Shown here piece by piece: positions 24,561 to 36,176 of a stretch of DNA of 64,000 nt (position 1 is the first letter of the stretch; every line of letters starts with the position of its first letter). Position numbers and translations under genes: made by a program. Below the pieces are notes generated by a model. The model searched no databases. It saw only the letters and a list, made by a program, of their open reading frames with translations, and was not told the DNA's origin. The stretch is from Lumnitzera littorea (Eukaryota > Streptophyta > Magnoliopsida > Myrtales > Combretaceae), in the NCBI GenBank assembly GCA_024138015.1, contig JAMXBB010000010.1, positions 76,691,541-76,755,540 of the forward strand. The letters are read 5' to 3'.

Positions 24561-24870
24561 ATAGAAATGTTTCGACAATAATGTAAAGGACTATCAAGAC
24601 TAGATAGAAAAACTACAAGACTTAGAACTAAGAATATAGAGTCTGCCTTTAGATTAAGTAGTGGCAAACACTTGACTTATAGTCTAGTCTTGAAATTAGC
24701 ACGAAACAAAATCAATAATCATATGGAGTGAATTTTCAAAAACAGGCTTTGGGACTAACAATAGATTGTGTTTAAACTAAGGAACGTACAAAACATGATG
24801 AAGCATAAGATGGGAATTTATGAGAAATGAATCACAAGCTATTTAAGATAGCTTAGTACCATTTGGTAGC

Positions 24871-25400
24871 TTAACATATTGATGAATCAAGCTGATAAAT
24901 ATCAAACAATTGGTCAATGTGGGGTAACATATGATCTATTGCACCCGTATTAGCTATCCAAGTGGCTAAACAATTATTTATTGCTGAAAAACAAGGTAAA
25001 TTAGAGGAAGTCATACATACTGAGGTTATTGCATTCGAAGCCAAAGCAATACCTTTCTTTTCCTTCATTAACATCACCATTTTAGCACAAAGATTCTATG
25101 AGAAATCTTTATTAATTACATTAAAATTGGAGCTCTCTTTTTATTTGGAAACTGAGTTGCTAAAATTTTATTGATCTCCTTCATCAAAAGGAGTACATAA
25201 CATCTTATTTTTTTAAGTAAAGCTAGCTACTGCAGAAACATTAGTTATTTTTTTATGAACAACTCTTTTTCTCTTTTATCACTTGAGATAACCCACCAAT
25301 TGGAAACATGCATTAATAATGTAACCTTCTCCTCTACAATGTTTACATTCACTTGTTAGTAATTCAAGAAACTTTATGGCATTAATCAAATCTTTAGATC
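24871..25400 (-). pseudogene. Copia gag zinc knuckle and protease, decayed
   Basis: A CCHC-like knuckle at 25,306-25,347 reads CKHCRGEGYIINACF, with Tyr in place of the usual His. It is followed at about 24,960-24,925 by the protease signature WIANTGAIDHM, where the catalytic Asp of the D-S/T-G motif is Asn. Several stops lie between the two. Right of about 25,400 the gag text can no longer be followed. Confidence 0.75.
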
Positions 25401-28400
25401 ACAAAATATAAGATCTTGGGAAAAAAAATTTAAAGAGGTTAAATCCCTTTACCTAGCTTAGGAGGCCCATAACATGATAGGTATTTTAGGTTTCTTTTTC
25501 ATTTTTTTTCCTTTGTAATTAAGGTTTTCTTAGAGTTTATAGCAACTATTTAAATATTACTCATTAATCTAATAATTATATAAAGGAATAAAATGGCATA
25601 TTACTAAAGTGCCCTTCATTTGATTTTATTTTTTAGGATATTTCATTAACATTGGATATGAAACTCATATTAAGTAAATATTTAGAAAACCGACCATTTT
25701 GTTTAGAATCCATCCCTTAAATATAGTATCCATGAAGGTATTTGAAGGTTTCATGAGAATCCCATCTATTTTATTGTTAAGTATTTTAGCAACCTTATCA
25801 AACTATTGAACTACAATTAATTTAAATTACAACCACAACCATGTATATTGATACTCAATATTTACCATTTTTATTCTAAAGTGAGAAATTTTGCAACATC
25901 CACTAGATACTTGGGTTTTCGTTATCAAAAGAAAATAATTTATCTTCTATATTATAAAATGTCATACAATCTATCTTTTTTCTTTTTTCTTTTTTTTTTT
26001 TGTTGAGAAATCTTAAGGATCTATTTAGTGTAATCTAAAGAAATGTCCACTTACATTGGATAAAATAGATTATGCTTATTAGTAATGTTGTCCTCATCAT
26101 TTCGGACATACATTATTATAATATGATATAATATAACATTCAATAAGAAATTGAAAAGTTGTATAGCCTTATGTAGCATCCCTCCATTAAACATGTCATT
26201 TACAAATCTATTCAAAATTATAATGTTTAAGATAATTGCTATTCTTTTCAAGGTTATAATTTATAAATACATCAAACTTTCGATTGACATTTGGTTTAGT
26301 TTGTGAGTGTTATGGTTTGAGAAAATAACCTTGACAATCAAGTGTAATTATACACGATATTTTAAAATTTTATAATATTTACATGTAATTCTTATAATGT
26401 TTGTATTTTGAAGAAATCCTTTGATCGTGATCTTATAATCATACCACTTAGACATGAGTAAGTTTTCATCTTTTTGAATAATTCTCTTACATCACTACTT
26501 AACATTTTTACATAAGTCATAAAATATTGTTGGCGTTACTTTCTTGTTTACTAACAATTTTTGTTATGAAAATTACTTTATGAATACCATAAAGCCTATT
26601 TGATTTACAAAATCAAGCATGATATAAGAGCTAGAGTTGTCTTTGGCATAAAATCTTCGACTCTCAAGTTAATAAGATGTATAAGATTTAGGAGTAATAA
26701 CGAAAATAATAACAACTATACAAAAATCGGTAACTAAGAGAGGAGAGTATTAAAAGCCCTTACCAAAGAGCTTCAAAGAGTATTTTTAGGAAAGATAGTC
26801 TAGTAGGATCTTAATAAGTGGAGGAAGATCCTTAACCTTTGAAGATTCTAAAATTTGGTGATTATAACTATTGTTAGCCATTGGAGAATCCCTCTTCATG
26901 ATGAGCTCCTTTAAGAAGTCGCGCTTTAGACTTCCAAATCATGCTGACATGTGGTGAGTCTTGGGGGCTGAAAGCAAGGTCCAAATTGAAGTCACATATA
27001 ATAAGTATTATATAATATGTATTGATACTCAGCATGAAACCCAATATAGGCAATATGAAATGTTTGTTTTCCTCATCTGATATTGCTCACTTGAACATAC
27101 CATCAATGAAAAAGTTATAATGTAATAAGAATTCTTGCTTTTTTTATTATTATAAGTGATTTGTCAATGTTGTTAAGTTTTTTATTCACAATCGTTCTAC
27201 TTTATCGACATGGTGATTGTAAGAAAAAGGCAAATTTAGATATAATTGTAGGCAATATTTAACTTTTTGTGAGAAAAATGTTTATAATTGTATTACATAT
27301 AGCAAATTTTGCAGTATTAACTAGAAAATCAAGATCTCTTGTTTAATAATTGATATTTTAGCTTCAAAGGCCTTCTTGATTTTCCTAAGATTACATTTAG
27401 TATTCAATTATGTGAAACAACAAAATTGCACTGATGTTATATCTTCTTTAAACATGCCATAGCATCACATAATATAAATATCTAGTTGAATGTCACTATA
27501 TACTATTAATTTTATCAACTTATTGGATTTGATAACCTTATTATAGTAGAGGAAAAATATTATCACAATATAGTATGTTAAAAATTGTATTAAATGATTT
27601 TTTTTCCTACATAATAATTCTTTTCAATAACTTAGCTTCAGTGACTTTACTCTCCTTGCATTGTATAAGACGTTTCACAAGATACAAAAAATGTATTAAT
27701 TTAACTAACTCTTTATCTTTCATTACTTAGAATAATTTACTACAATTAGCATGATTCTTCATAAGAGAGAGTTGTAAGTTGTCACATCATATTTACATAT
27801 GATTTCAATGATTCCGACAAAAATAATTATGTTAAGCTACAAATGCTATGGAAAAGTAAAATGATTTGCTTGAGTTTTGTATTTCACATAACTACCATTG
27901 CTGCCCTAAGGGTGCTTCTTGACAGCGATAATTACATATTAGAAGGTATACGTGGTAAGTATAAAAGTAAAGTGTCACTATGCTTGTGCTTAAATGAAAT
28001 CTATTTAATTAAATAGAACTTCATTAGTTTTACTTAAATTATAATTAAGCTCAAAGTTTTATTACCATTTAGCATTAATAGATAAAAGGTATAGATTCAA
28101 CACCTTTATACATAAATATAAGTTGTCGAGAATAACTTATGGAATATTTAGGTTTCAATCAAATGATTTCTAATGTTTAATAATGATAAACTTATCCAAC
28201 TTTTTAGCCTTACTCAACGTTCGAAAATAGACATAAATTTTAAATGGCAAAAAGCATAAGCAGATTACTGAAAGTATTTAAGCAACAATTAAGATAAATA
28301 TATTACACTATGAGTGTATCTAAATTTTAAGTTATATAATTATTATGTTTGTTTTTCCATGGTGACTAAGCAAAATATATTTTGAAAAACAATTAACCAA

Positions 28401-30370
28401 TTAATTAATGGCTACTAATAATTAATAGTGAATAGCAAATCATTGCTCACCCTCCTCTTGGATAGTTTTCTAAATAATATTTTTCAAGCTTGTATATAAT
28501 GATAATATTTCAATATGATAATAGACACTTGATAATTTCAATCAATACTCTTAAGCTCATCGCTATTTTTCCATTTACAATTTTACAAATATGTAAAATT
28601 AGGAAAATAATTAAATAAAGGCAAATACTCAGAGACATCCATAATTTTTTGGTTTTGTCGATTGAGTCTTATAATTGATCGAAAATGCACTAAAGTCTTA
28701 AATCTTTTTGTTGTTGTTTTTAGTTGAGTTCTAAACACTTTAAAAAGAGTGCAAATGCTTCTAATGCTTTTAGTGGATATCAATAAAACTTGAAAAAATC
28801 TTTTCCAAAAGTAGTTAAAGAATTAATAATCATAATAAATTGGTATTTTTAAAAAAGATGCATCTTAGAAAAATGCATTATTCAATTGACAATTTTAAGT
28901 GTAAATTGGTGATAAAATCCAAAGGTTTTTTATTTTTTGTAAACCTTTTTCCTTAAGTAAATAAAGTTGCAAATAATATTAATTCATAATTTATCCATTT
29001 TCTGATTTGTGCAAATTTCCACATAAGGACAAAATAATTATAAAATAAGTATTCAAACTTTGTTGCATTTTTATTAAAGAACTTAAAGCTTCAATTATAT
29101 TTGTATGGTTAACCTAGAGAAGTCTCAAACTAATAACACGAGGATAAAAGTTGTTAAGGAGAGACATAAAAGAGGAAAAACAAACTTGTTTCTCAAAACA
29201 CATGTGATATCGAGTTGAACAGGATATTCTTCCTCTTTCTTTATTTATTCTTGATTGGTTTGATTTGATGTTTTGTAAAGTCAAGAGTGCAAACTCTTCT
29301 TAAAGGTTTATCGATGCTTTGAATATACCATATGAGGAAGACCCATTGATACCTCCAAACACTAACTGATGAGATAAATTAGTGATGATATCCATTAAAT
29401 CACTTCTGATAATTAATAAACCGGATGAGAGAGAAGGCGTACATTTGCTTTCAAGTAGAAATAAAGTATTTACATTCTTAAATGGTGTAAAATGATGATG
29501 AATTACAACATTAGTGCACACTAAGATGGTATTAACTTTGTATTATAATTGCATTGATTCTATCATTAGTACTTCTGTCTGTTTATACTTGTAGATAAAT
29601 AAACATCCTTTGCATGCATAACATATTGTTAAGGGTAGCAATTCACATTAGTAGGCTATGTCCGTATTTGCTTTTGTAGATGAAAGGATTTAAATGACGG
29701 TGTCACATACACATAACATAAATCTCATACTTCACATAGTCTTTAAGAAGCGATGTGAAAATGACACTAGATGGATGACTTAAAGAGAAAGGTAAAGTAG
29801 GGGAATAGGCAATCTTAGGGGCTTTAATGTGCTCATAATAGACGAAGGAGTTTGAGAGCATCTACTTTGTCATGCTTGAAATCTTGAGTGGGAACAAAAG
29901 GATTTGGTTTTTGACTATTGATTATAGGGGCTTGCTTATAGGATTATGTTTATTTGATTTTTAAGATGTGTCAAATAAGGAGGACCTCTTGAGAATTTAT
30001 AGAGTTTGTTTGTTAACAAAGTCTATTAAATTACATTAACGTTCGACAGCTAAGATTTGTCTTCCCTTTGATGAATTCATTTATTAGCTTCTTTGAGTGT
30101 AAAAACCTTTTCTTAATAGAGTATCTAGCTTAATAATTTTTATTTTAAGCCTATCATATAATCTCCTTATGTCATATCAAGATATAGACATAACTCCCTG
30201 AACATGTCATTAAAGAGTTAAGCTCAAGTCGTTACTAACCCCATTCCAATTTTTTATAAAGTTAACTGATTTCTTTATAATGTCCTTATTGCATGTCAAG
30301 TTTGTGTTAGATAAAGTACATTAAATGAATAGAAATTATAAATAATCAATTTACAGTATAACCATGTTTT
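25401..30370. other. AT-rich DNA, no gene recognised
   Basis: Nearly 5 kb without a family-like open frame on either strand. The short frames at 26,051-26,251, 28,583-28,783 and 29,300-29,521 show no recognisable motif. A 12-base phrase at about 26,620 (TGATATAAGAGC) resembles the initiator-Met tRNA primer site that follows a copia LTR. The rest may be unrecognisably old transposon DNA. Confidence 0.5.
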
Positions 30371-31025
30371 TCTTATCGTAGTTATGTCTTTTGTGTTGTG
30401 TGTTGATAAGTTCTTATTTGTTTACCTTTTATATAGTGATTTTTTGTGAATTTTCCTTGAATTTTGAGTGTATTTTTAGAAAATGATTCTTAATTAAGTA
30501 AAACCTTATTTTCTAGGTTTTAAAATGATCTATGGAAGAAAATGAGAAAATAAAAACAAATCTCACTCAATTTAAAGCTAAAACAAGAAAGCTATGAAGT
30601 TTTGAAGATCAATATAATCAAACGACATGATTGTGTTGTTTCTACGATGATTTTGAAATAGTGATATAAGGAAGTCAAAAAACGACATGATTAGAAGACA
30701 TGATTGTATCTTTAGTCGTGTTATTCCTAAGTGCATAAGAGATACACAACAAGATTTGAAAAGGTTTGATTTAAAGATCTAAAAACGACATGACTAACGT
30801 ATATAGTCGTGTCGCTTAATGTGACTTCTTTATTTTGACTAGCCTATTTAAACCTCTATTAAGGTTTTATGACACAATATTAGCACGACTTTTTTAGAGA
30901 CTTTCAAGATGTAAACACATAAGAGAGCAAGAAACTTCAAGACATCAAGATTCAAGACTTTTACTTTGATTCATGATTCACTCTTCTACTTTTCTTTTAG
31001 ATTTCATGCAAGATTGTTCTTTTAT
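30370..31025 (+). repeat. Retroelement-type repeat with recurring ACGACATGA motifs
   Basis: The phrase ACGACATGA occurs near 30,622, 30,683 and 30,784. The last occurrence forms a perfect-looking hairpin, ACGACATGACTA...TAGTCGTGTCG. Such recurring hairpin motifs, followed by a stretch resembling a transcript start and leader (TATTTAAACC at about 30,845), are familiar from LTR or leader regions of plant Ty3/gypsy families. It lies just left of the LTR-like repeat at about 31,030. Confidence 0.4.
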
Positions 31026-31252
31026 CATGCGTAGAGAGTATGTAAACCCCGTGAATTTAGTAATTTAAAAATAGAATTGAACTCTAGTACTGTAGATAAT
31101 TTCACGAGTCAATAAAATTAAGTAAGAGAAAAATTTTATTAAAATATGAATTTGAATATATTATACATAATAAAAACTCTAAAAATTTGATCAAAACTTA
31201 AATTGCGTACGAAAATTTTAAATCCTATGTATGCGTAAATACCAAAAATTGA

Positions 31253-31278
31253 ACTTGAACTTGAACTTGAACTTGACA
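31253..31278. repeat. (GAACTT)n hexamer repeat
   Basis: About four uninterrupted copies of the hexamer in the left part of the copy C repeat. Confidence 0.75.
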
Positions 31279-31774
31279 ACAACCCAAAAACTATAACTTT
31301 AAGTTTATAAAATGAATAAATTTACCTTAATAGTAATAAAATCCTAGTTGAATATAATTATCAATTAATACGCGTAATCGCATAAAAGCGTCAATGAACA
31401 TATTGAGATAACTTCTAAAATATTATGAATGTAACGGTTAATAATTAAATTAATAAGTTTTATAAAAATTCAACATTATTTTATAATTAGTAAACTTATA
31501 ATTATTATATTTAGAAAAGCTTATTATTTTTATTTTCATTTTTCCTTTTCCTTCTCTTCTCTTTCTTTTTTCTTTTCCTCTTTTCTTTTGCCTATTTTTT
31601 TCTTTTCCTTCCTAAGCTGCCGTGTTCCAGCATCTAGAGGTGATTCACATTTGCTATTTATGATCTTTAATTCACCTATGTGTTATTTATGTTGATAAAC
31701 CAAAGATAATTGATAAGTTACACATCACATCACTTAAATGCCTTCTTATCTTTTTTTTTTTCTTTTATATCTAT

Positions 31775-32460
31775 TGATGTGAGGGTTTGATTGGAGTGGT
31801 CATGTATGTGCTACGTGAGTAACGTGTTGCGTAAGTAGTGTGCTACACGTAGCTTCAAAGAAATGACACGAGATTGTCACCTGAAAAGATGATTAGGTGA
31901 GAATAAGGCAGGGAGGAGGAACAAACAATCTCAATATCTCAAATGCAAAGTTACAGACAAGGCAACCTTAAGAGACCTTAGGTATTCACCTTGTAGCTTG
32001 AGCGAATGAGATCAATTCTTTACCTGAACGCTATTTGATCTTAGAGAATAGAGTTTTTAAAACGGAACACCGTTTTTCTAATCTCTCTTCAAGAGTTCTA
32101 AATGATGAGGAAATGTTAGGTATTTATAAGCTCTTGGGCATAGTGGCATTTGTCGAATTATCTAGGTAATCAACGAATGAGATAGAGCTTGCTTGATTCA
32201 TGGTTATTTAGAATAAGCTAGCTAATGGGCCTAAACTTAGTAGCTCTTTTTATAAGTGCATGAGCCTGTCTAAGAAAGGTTGAAGGTGGACTGGCTGATC
32301 CAACGATCCCTATTTTAAGCCTATTAAGCTAAATTTCCTTAAATCATCCCAATACGAACTGGATTCCTTAGACTTTATCACTCGACCCAACTAGTCAAGC
32401 CTAAATAAATAATGGGCTTATCTCAATAACTAATATAACAATTTTCAGCCCTCTACATTT
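31775..32460 (-). repeat. 3' LTR of the non-autonomous gypsy element
   Basis: A direct copy of 35,506-36,176. Landmarks shared by both include TTAGGTGA(G/T)AATAAGGCA, GATGAGGAAATGTT and TAACTAATATAACAATTTTC. It is preceded on the element strand by a purine-rich stretch near 32,465-32,485. Confidence 0.88.
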
Positions 32461-33189
32461 TGCCTTATGACCAAAAGTCCCTTAGACATTATAAAGGGGA
32501 GGTTTGGGTATTTCTAGAAATTGTTTTTTCAACTGTTATATAGACACACTAAATATTGACTTTACTTGCTTGATTTCTTCCAATATCTATAGAATTGACG
32601 ATTCTTTTGGATCACAGGTGAGTTGAGCATGATATGCTAGTATTTATTTTGCTACCATAAAACACATACTTTGATATGCCTTTGTATCGCATTATTGACT
32701 TATTGCTCCCATGAGATTGATTCACCAAATAATGTGTGTATAATGGCTCTTTTTGGTATTTTTTCCTTATTTTATGATCATTGGTAGAAAAATAAAACAA
32801 TTGGAGTATTCATAAGAGTCTAAAACTTTTAGAACTTCCCCATTTGGCCATGTTATATGTACATATATATACATATATGGGCGTATATTTCATTCATACT
32901 AGTAAATGGGGTAGTGTTGTCGTAAAGTGGATTGGAGCTCCGTAGCGATATACCTTTTTCCCATCCTTCTTGATGAAACTTTCTATGGCTTCATATTTTC
33001 TTTGCTTCTTCTTGCCCTCACGAGAGCCTCATATTCTCCTCTTCTTTTTTTGTTTATCTTGGGTCTCCTCCCATGTGGGCAATAGTGTTTTGAAGGGTTT
33101 AATAATGGCAGTCTCTCCATCTTCAGCATACTCATCAAAGAACCCTGCGTTGGCTAAATAAGACTTGTTATGTTCAAACGGGTTCTTTG

Positions 33190-33634
33190 TAGCCGGAATG
33201 AAGACATCTTTACCCTTCTAATAACCTTTAATCCATTGGTGCCATGTTGAGGGTATAAGGTTGTGATCGTATAGCCACTTCCTCCTAACTAGAAGATGGT
33301 AAGATACAGACGTGTTGATCACATGGAATTGTGTGGATCCCTATACAGGTCCAACTTTAAAGTCCATGTTAACATACTTTATTGTGTTTGTAGTTGTTTT
33401 AGTAAAACTATTTATTGCAATAGATTGCTTTACTAGGCATCGGTTGTTTTTCCTTGCGGCTTTGAACGTAGATATTGGTATAATATTTATGGAAGAGCCA
33501 TTATTTATGAATATCCTCTTAATGCGATGCTTGTTGAGTGTACTCTCTACGTAAAGAGGACGGTTGTGATTAGAGTTCTTTGCGCACATGTCTACATCAG
33601 TAAAGAGTATCACTTTCTCATGTATGTTGGCCAT
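33190..33634 (-). pseudogene. Retropepsin remnant of the non-autonomous gypsy element
   Basis: The frame at 33,634-33,341 reads HNRPLYVESTLNKHRIKRIF followed by INNGSSINIIP, the D-G-G-S active-site region of gypsy proteases with the catalytic Asp changed to Asn. After a stop at about 33,340 the frame continues with FHVINTSVSYHLLVRRKW and the LIPSTWHQ end typical of Tat-type protease domains. No RT follows. The region 32,461-33,190 before the 3' LTR is non-coding. Confidence 0.78.
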
Positions 33635-33999
33635 CTTTTATACTGGTTGCACTGCATCACACTACCCATATTGTCTCTTAGAAATCTGGGTAAGTATAGT
33701 TGCTGCTGTAAGTCGTGCATCTTCATTGAATTCTAATAAATTGAAAAACCTCCTGAAGTTAAAGGTTTTCATTAAGGCGGTAGCCACTGATGGGTGTGTA
33801 CCTTAATTAGTTTCTATTACTGCTTCCTTCTTTTCATGTACCGCAACCTGTGGTATATCTTTTTCCTCTTATCTTGGATTATGACTAATAGTATTCGTAG
33901 TGCCACATTGGGTGTTGTGTGTTGGGAGCGGATTACTATGTATGGCATTATTCTCTATGATAAATTCCCCATTACAGACCCTGTCATTAAATATCTTCT

Positions 34000-35464
34000 T
34001 TAATATCTAGCACTCTTTAGTTGGATGACCCACAGTTCTAAGATATCTACAGAACTTAAGGTCATTCTTCTCGTTTGCAGTCGACAAACGCTTTACTCTT
34101 GGGAGCTTTATGTTCCCATCCCGTAACCATTAGTCAAGTACTACATATACCTTACCTATTGAGTATACGAATGATATAGCTGATGGAGAGCCTCATGAAC
34201 TATCACTCCTTAACTTCTTGTTGTTTGTAAAACTTTTTCTTTGGGCTGAGCTAACAAATGTTGCTCATTTCCTAAATCTTCTACCTTTTATTCGTTGTTG
34301 TGCAATAAAATTGTTAGTTCTTCTTGCAATTTTGATGAGTGTAGAGAAAGAACATAAGTTAAGGTTTTCCAAGTGGACAGCATATTTAGTGAACATCCCC
34401 TGAATGCAAATCTTCACTAATTCCTTTTCATCACACAAATCTTGGATGTTTAGGGTATACTCTCTAAAGCACTCTATGTAATTCATCAAATCTTCCTTCG
34501 GGTTTTATCGCATTTTTCTTATACTTGTAATCGTGACCTGTTCCTAAGTGGAGAAGAATTTCTTTAGGAAGAGTTTACACGTAGTTCCTCATGAATCAAT
34601 TGATCTAGAGGGGAGGTTGACATAGCAGGTGTATGCCTTCTCCGTTAATGATTTAGAGCATCATTAAGCTTCAGGTCATCATTAAGTTTATAGGGCTCTA
34701 AGGTTTCAATATATTTCAAGAGGTGTTCCTTTGCACTTCCTTTTTTGCCATTGAACAACATGAATTTAAGACTTATATAGTTGTTAAGATACGTTACGAT
34801 GCGTTGGTGATATGGAAGTTTAACTCTAGCACTCTTATAGATGATCTAACTTGTATTTCTCTTATATAAACGTCAAAATCTTCCCTTGTTATAAAGGAAG
34901 TCTTTAGAATAGAAGCTATAGATGCAGGTAGCGGAGTAAGTGCAAGATTGGGATGAGAAGTGAATCCTCCTAAGATTGAGATGGTAGTATTGGATGAAGG
35001 AGTAGTCACCCATGAAGATGAAGAGTTGCTTAAATGGACTCTTACATTCTTTGGTGTAGGAGTTAGTTGTCATGTAGGTTCTAGCAGGGGGGTTTCATCA
35101 CCTCTTCCTTGATGGAGATCCTCTTCAATGGCTGAATGATTAATTGGTTGAGTTGAGGTAGTAACGCTTGGCTGTACAGCAACCATAGAGTTTGGTAAAG
35201 CTATACCTTATTACGCGTAGCGGTGGCAGCCATCCCAGTAAGGATGAGTTGGAATATAACCATGAACTAATTTAAAGCTTCTATAGCATCTTGCGTTGTC
35301 TGCATCGTTTCTATAGGATTAAAAGGAGCCTTAGGTGCTGAATTCTCTTAGCTAATATTCTCAGGTGGTAGGAGTGAATTCTGCTCAGTATGCTTAACAT
35401 TAGTATCGAACTCTTGGGACATGGTATCAGACGTACTGATTATTTTCTTCCTAGGAGGTGCCAT
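34000..35464 (-). pseudogene. Gag remnant of the non-autonomous gypsy element
   Basis: A start codon at 35,464 follows the primer-binding site and opens MAPPRKKIISTSDTMSQEF, with an in-frame stop about 40 codons later. Further on, the frames at 35,009-34,794 and 34,489-34,265 show gag-like text. The second has YIECFREYTLNIQDL and FAVHL/NLCSF-type segments with a basic end (RRFRK). This resembles the retrotransposon gag helical domain. Several stops and frame changes make it non-functional. Confidence 0.65.
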
Positions 35465-35483
35465 ATCTTTGCAATTACTCTTC

Positions 35484-35503
35484 TCTAGTGGAGTCGCCAA
35501 AAT
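35484..35503 (-). other. Primer-binding-site region of the gypsy element
   Basis: Directly after the 5' LTR end (CATCA) the element strand reads ACATTTTGGCGACTCCACT. This position and phrase are typical of the junction in Tat/Ogre-type gypsy elements. The priming tRNA cannot be named with confidence. Confidence 0.6.
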
Positions 35504-35505
35504 GT

Positions 35506-36176
35506 TGATGTGGGGGTTCGATTGGAGTAGTCATGTGCGTACTGTGTAAATAACGTGTTACACGTAGCTTTAAAGAAATGACATGAGATTGTCACCTAAA
35601 GGGATGATTAGGTGATAATAAGGCAAGGAGGAGGAATAGACAATCTTAGTATCTCAAATGCACAAGTGACAGATAAGGTAGCCTTAAAGGATCTTAGGTG
35701 TTTATCTTGTAGCTTGAGTGAATGAGATTAATTCTTTGCTTGAATGTTATTTGATCTTAAAGAATAAAGTTTTCACAATGGAACACTATTTTTTCAATCT
35801 CTCTCCAAAAGTTCCAAGTGATGAGGAAATGTTGGGTATTTATAACCTTTTGGGCATGGTGGCATCTGTCGGATTATCTAAGTAATCAACGGATAAGATG
35901 GAGCTTGCTCGATTCATGGTTATCTAAAATGAGCTAGCTAATGGGCCCAAAGTCAATAGCCTTTCTTATAAGTGTATAAATCTGCTTGAGAAAGGTTAGA
36001 GGCAGATGGACCAATCCAATGATCTCTATTTTAAACCCACCAAGCCAAATCTCCTTGAATCATCTCAATACAGATTGGACTCTTTAGGCCCTATCACTTA
36101 GCTCAAGCAATCAAGCCTAAATAAATAATGGGTTTATCTTAATAACTAATATAACAATTTTCAGCTCTCTACAACA
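35506..36176 (-). repeat. 5' LTR of the non-autonomous gypsy element
   Basis: A direct copy of 31,775-32,460, bounded by the internal TTTTGGCGACTCC site on one side and the TCTAT target duplication on the other. Confidence 0.88.

Larger units (their letters stand above)
17440..25400 (-). mobile_element. Degenerate Ty1/copia retrotransposon, split by two later insertions
   Basis: Read on the minus strand from right to left, the remnants follow copia order: gag zinc knuckle (25,306-25,347), protease (about 24,930), integrase (23,984-24,560), post-integrase SH3-like domain (22,388-22,880), RT start (21,680-22,250) and RT end plus RNase H (17,440-18,470). Integrase before RT is diagnostic of Ty1/copia. 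The element is interrupted inside the integrase region by a 1.1-kb solo LTR (22,881-23,978) and inside RT by a 3.2-kb LTR-like repeat (about 18,480-21,671). Every domain has stops or frameshifts, so it is dead. The LTRs were not delimited. Confidence 0.85.
31775..36176 (-). mobile_element. Non-autonomous Ty3/gypsy element (gag-protease only) with both LTRs
   Basis: Direct LTRs lie at 31,775-32,460 (3' LTR for the minus-strand element) and 35,506-36,176 (5' LTR). They run from TGTTGTAGAG/TGTAGAGG to CACATCA, with flanking TCTAT on both sides (31,770-31,774 and 36,177-36,181). Next to the 5' LTR is TTTTGGCGACTCCACT, the typical start of the internal region of Tat/Ogre-type gypsy elements. The internal 3 kb encodes only gag and protease remnants, with no RT, RNase H or integrase. 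The element therefore depended on another for its movement. The LTRs have diverged visibly, so the insertion is not recent. Confidence 0.85.

Noticed and set aside
26000..30370. Possible endogenous pararetrovirus or hidden polyprotein
   Set aside because: Reading both strands gave no protease, RT or movement-protein motif that held up, so no such claim is made.
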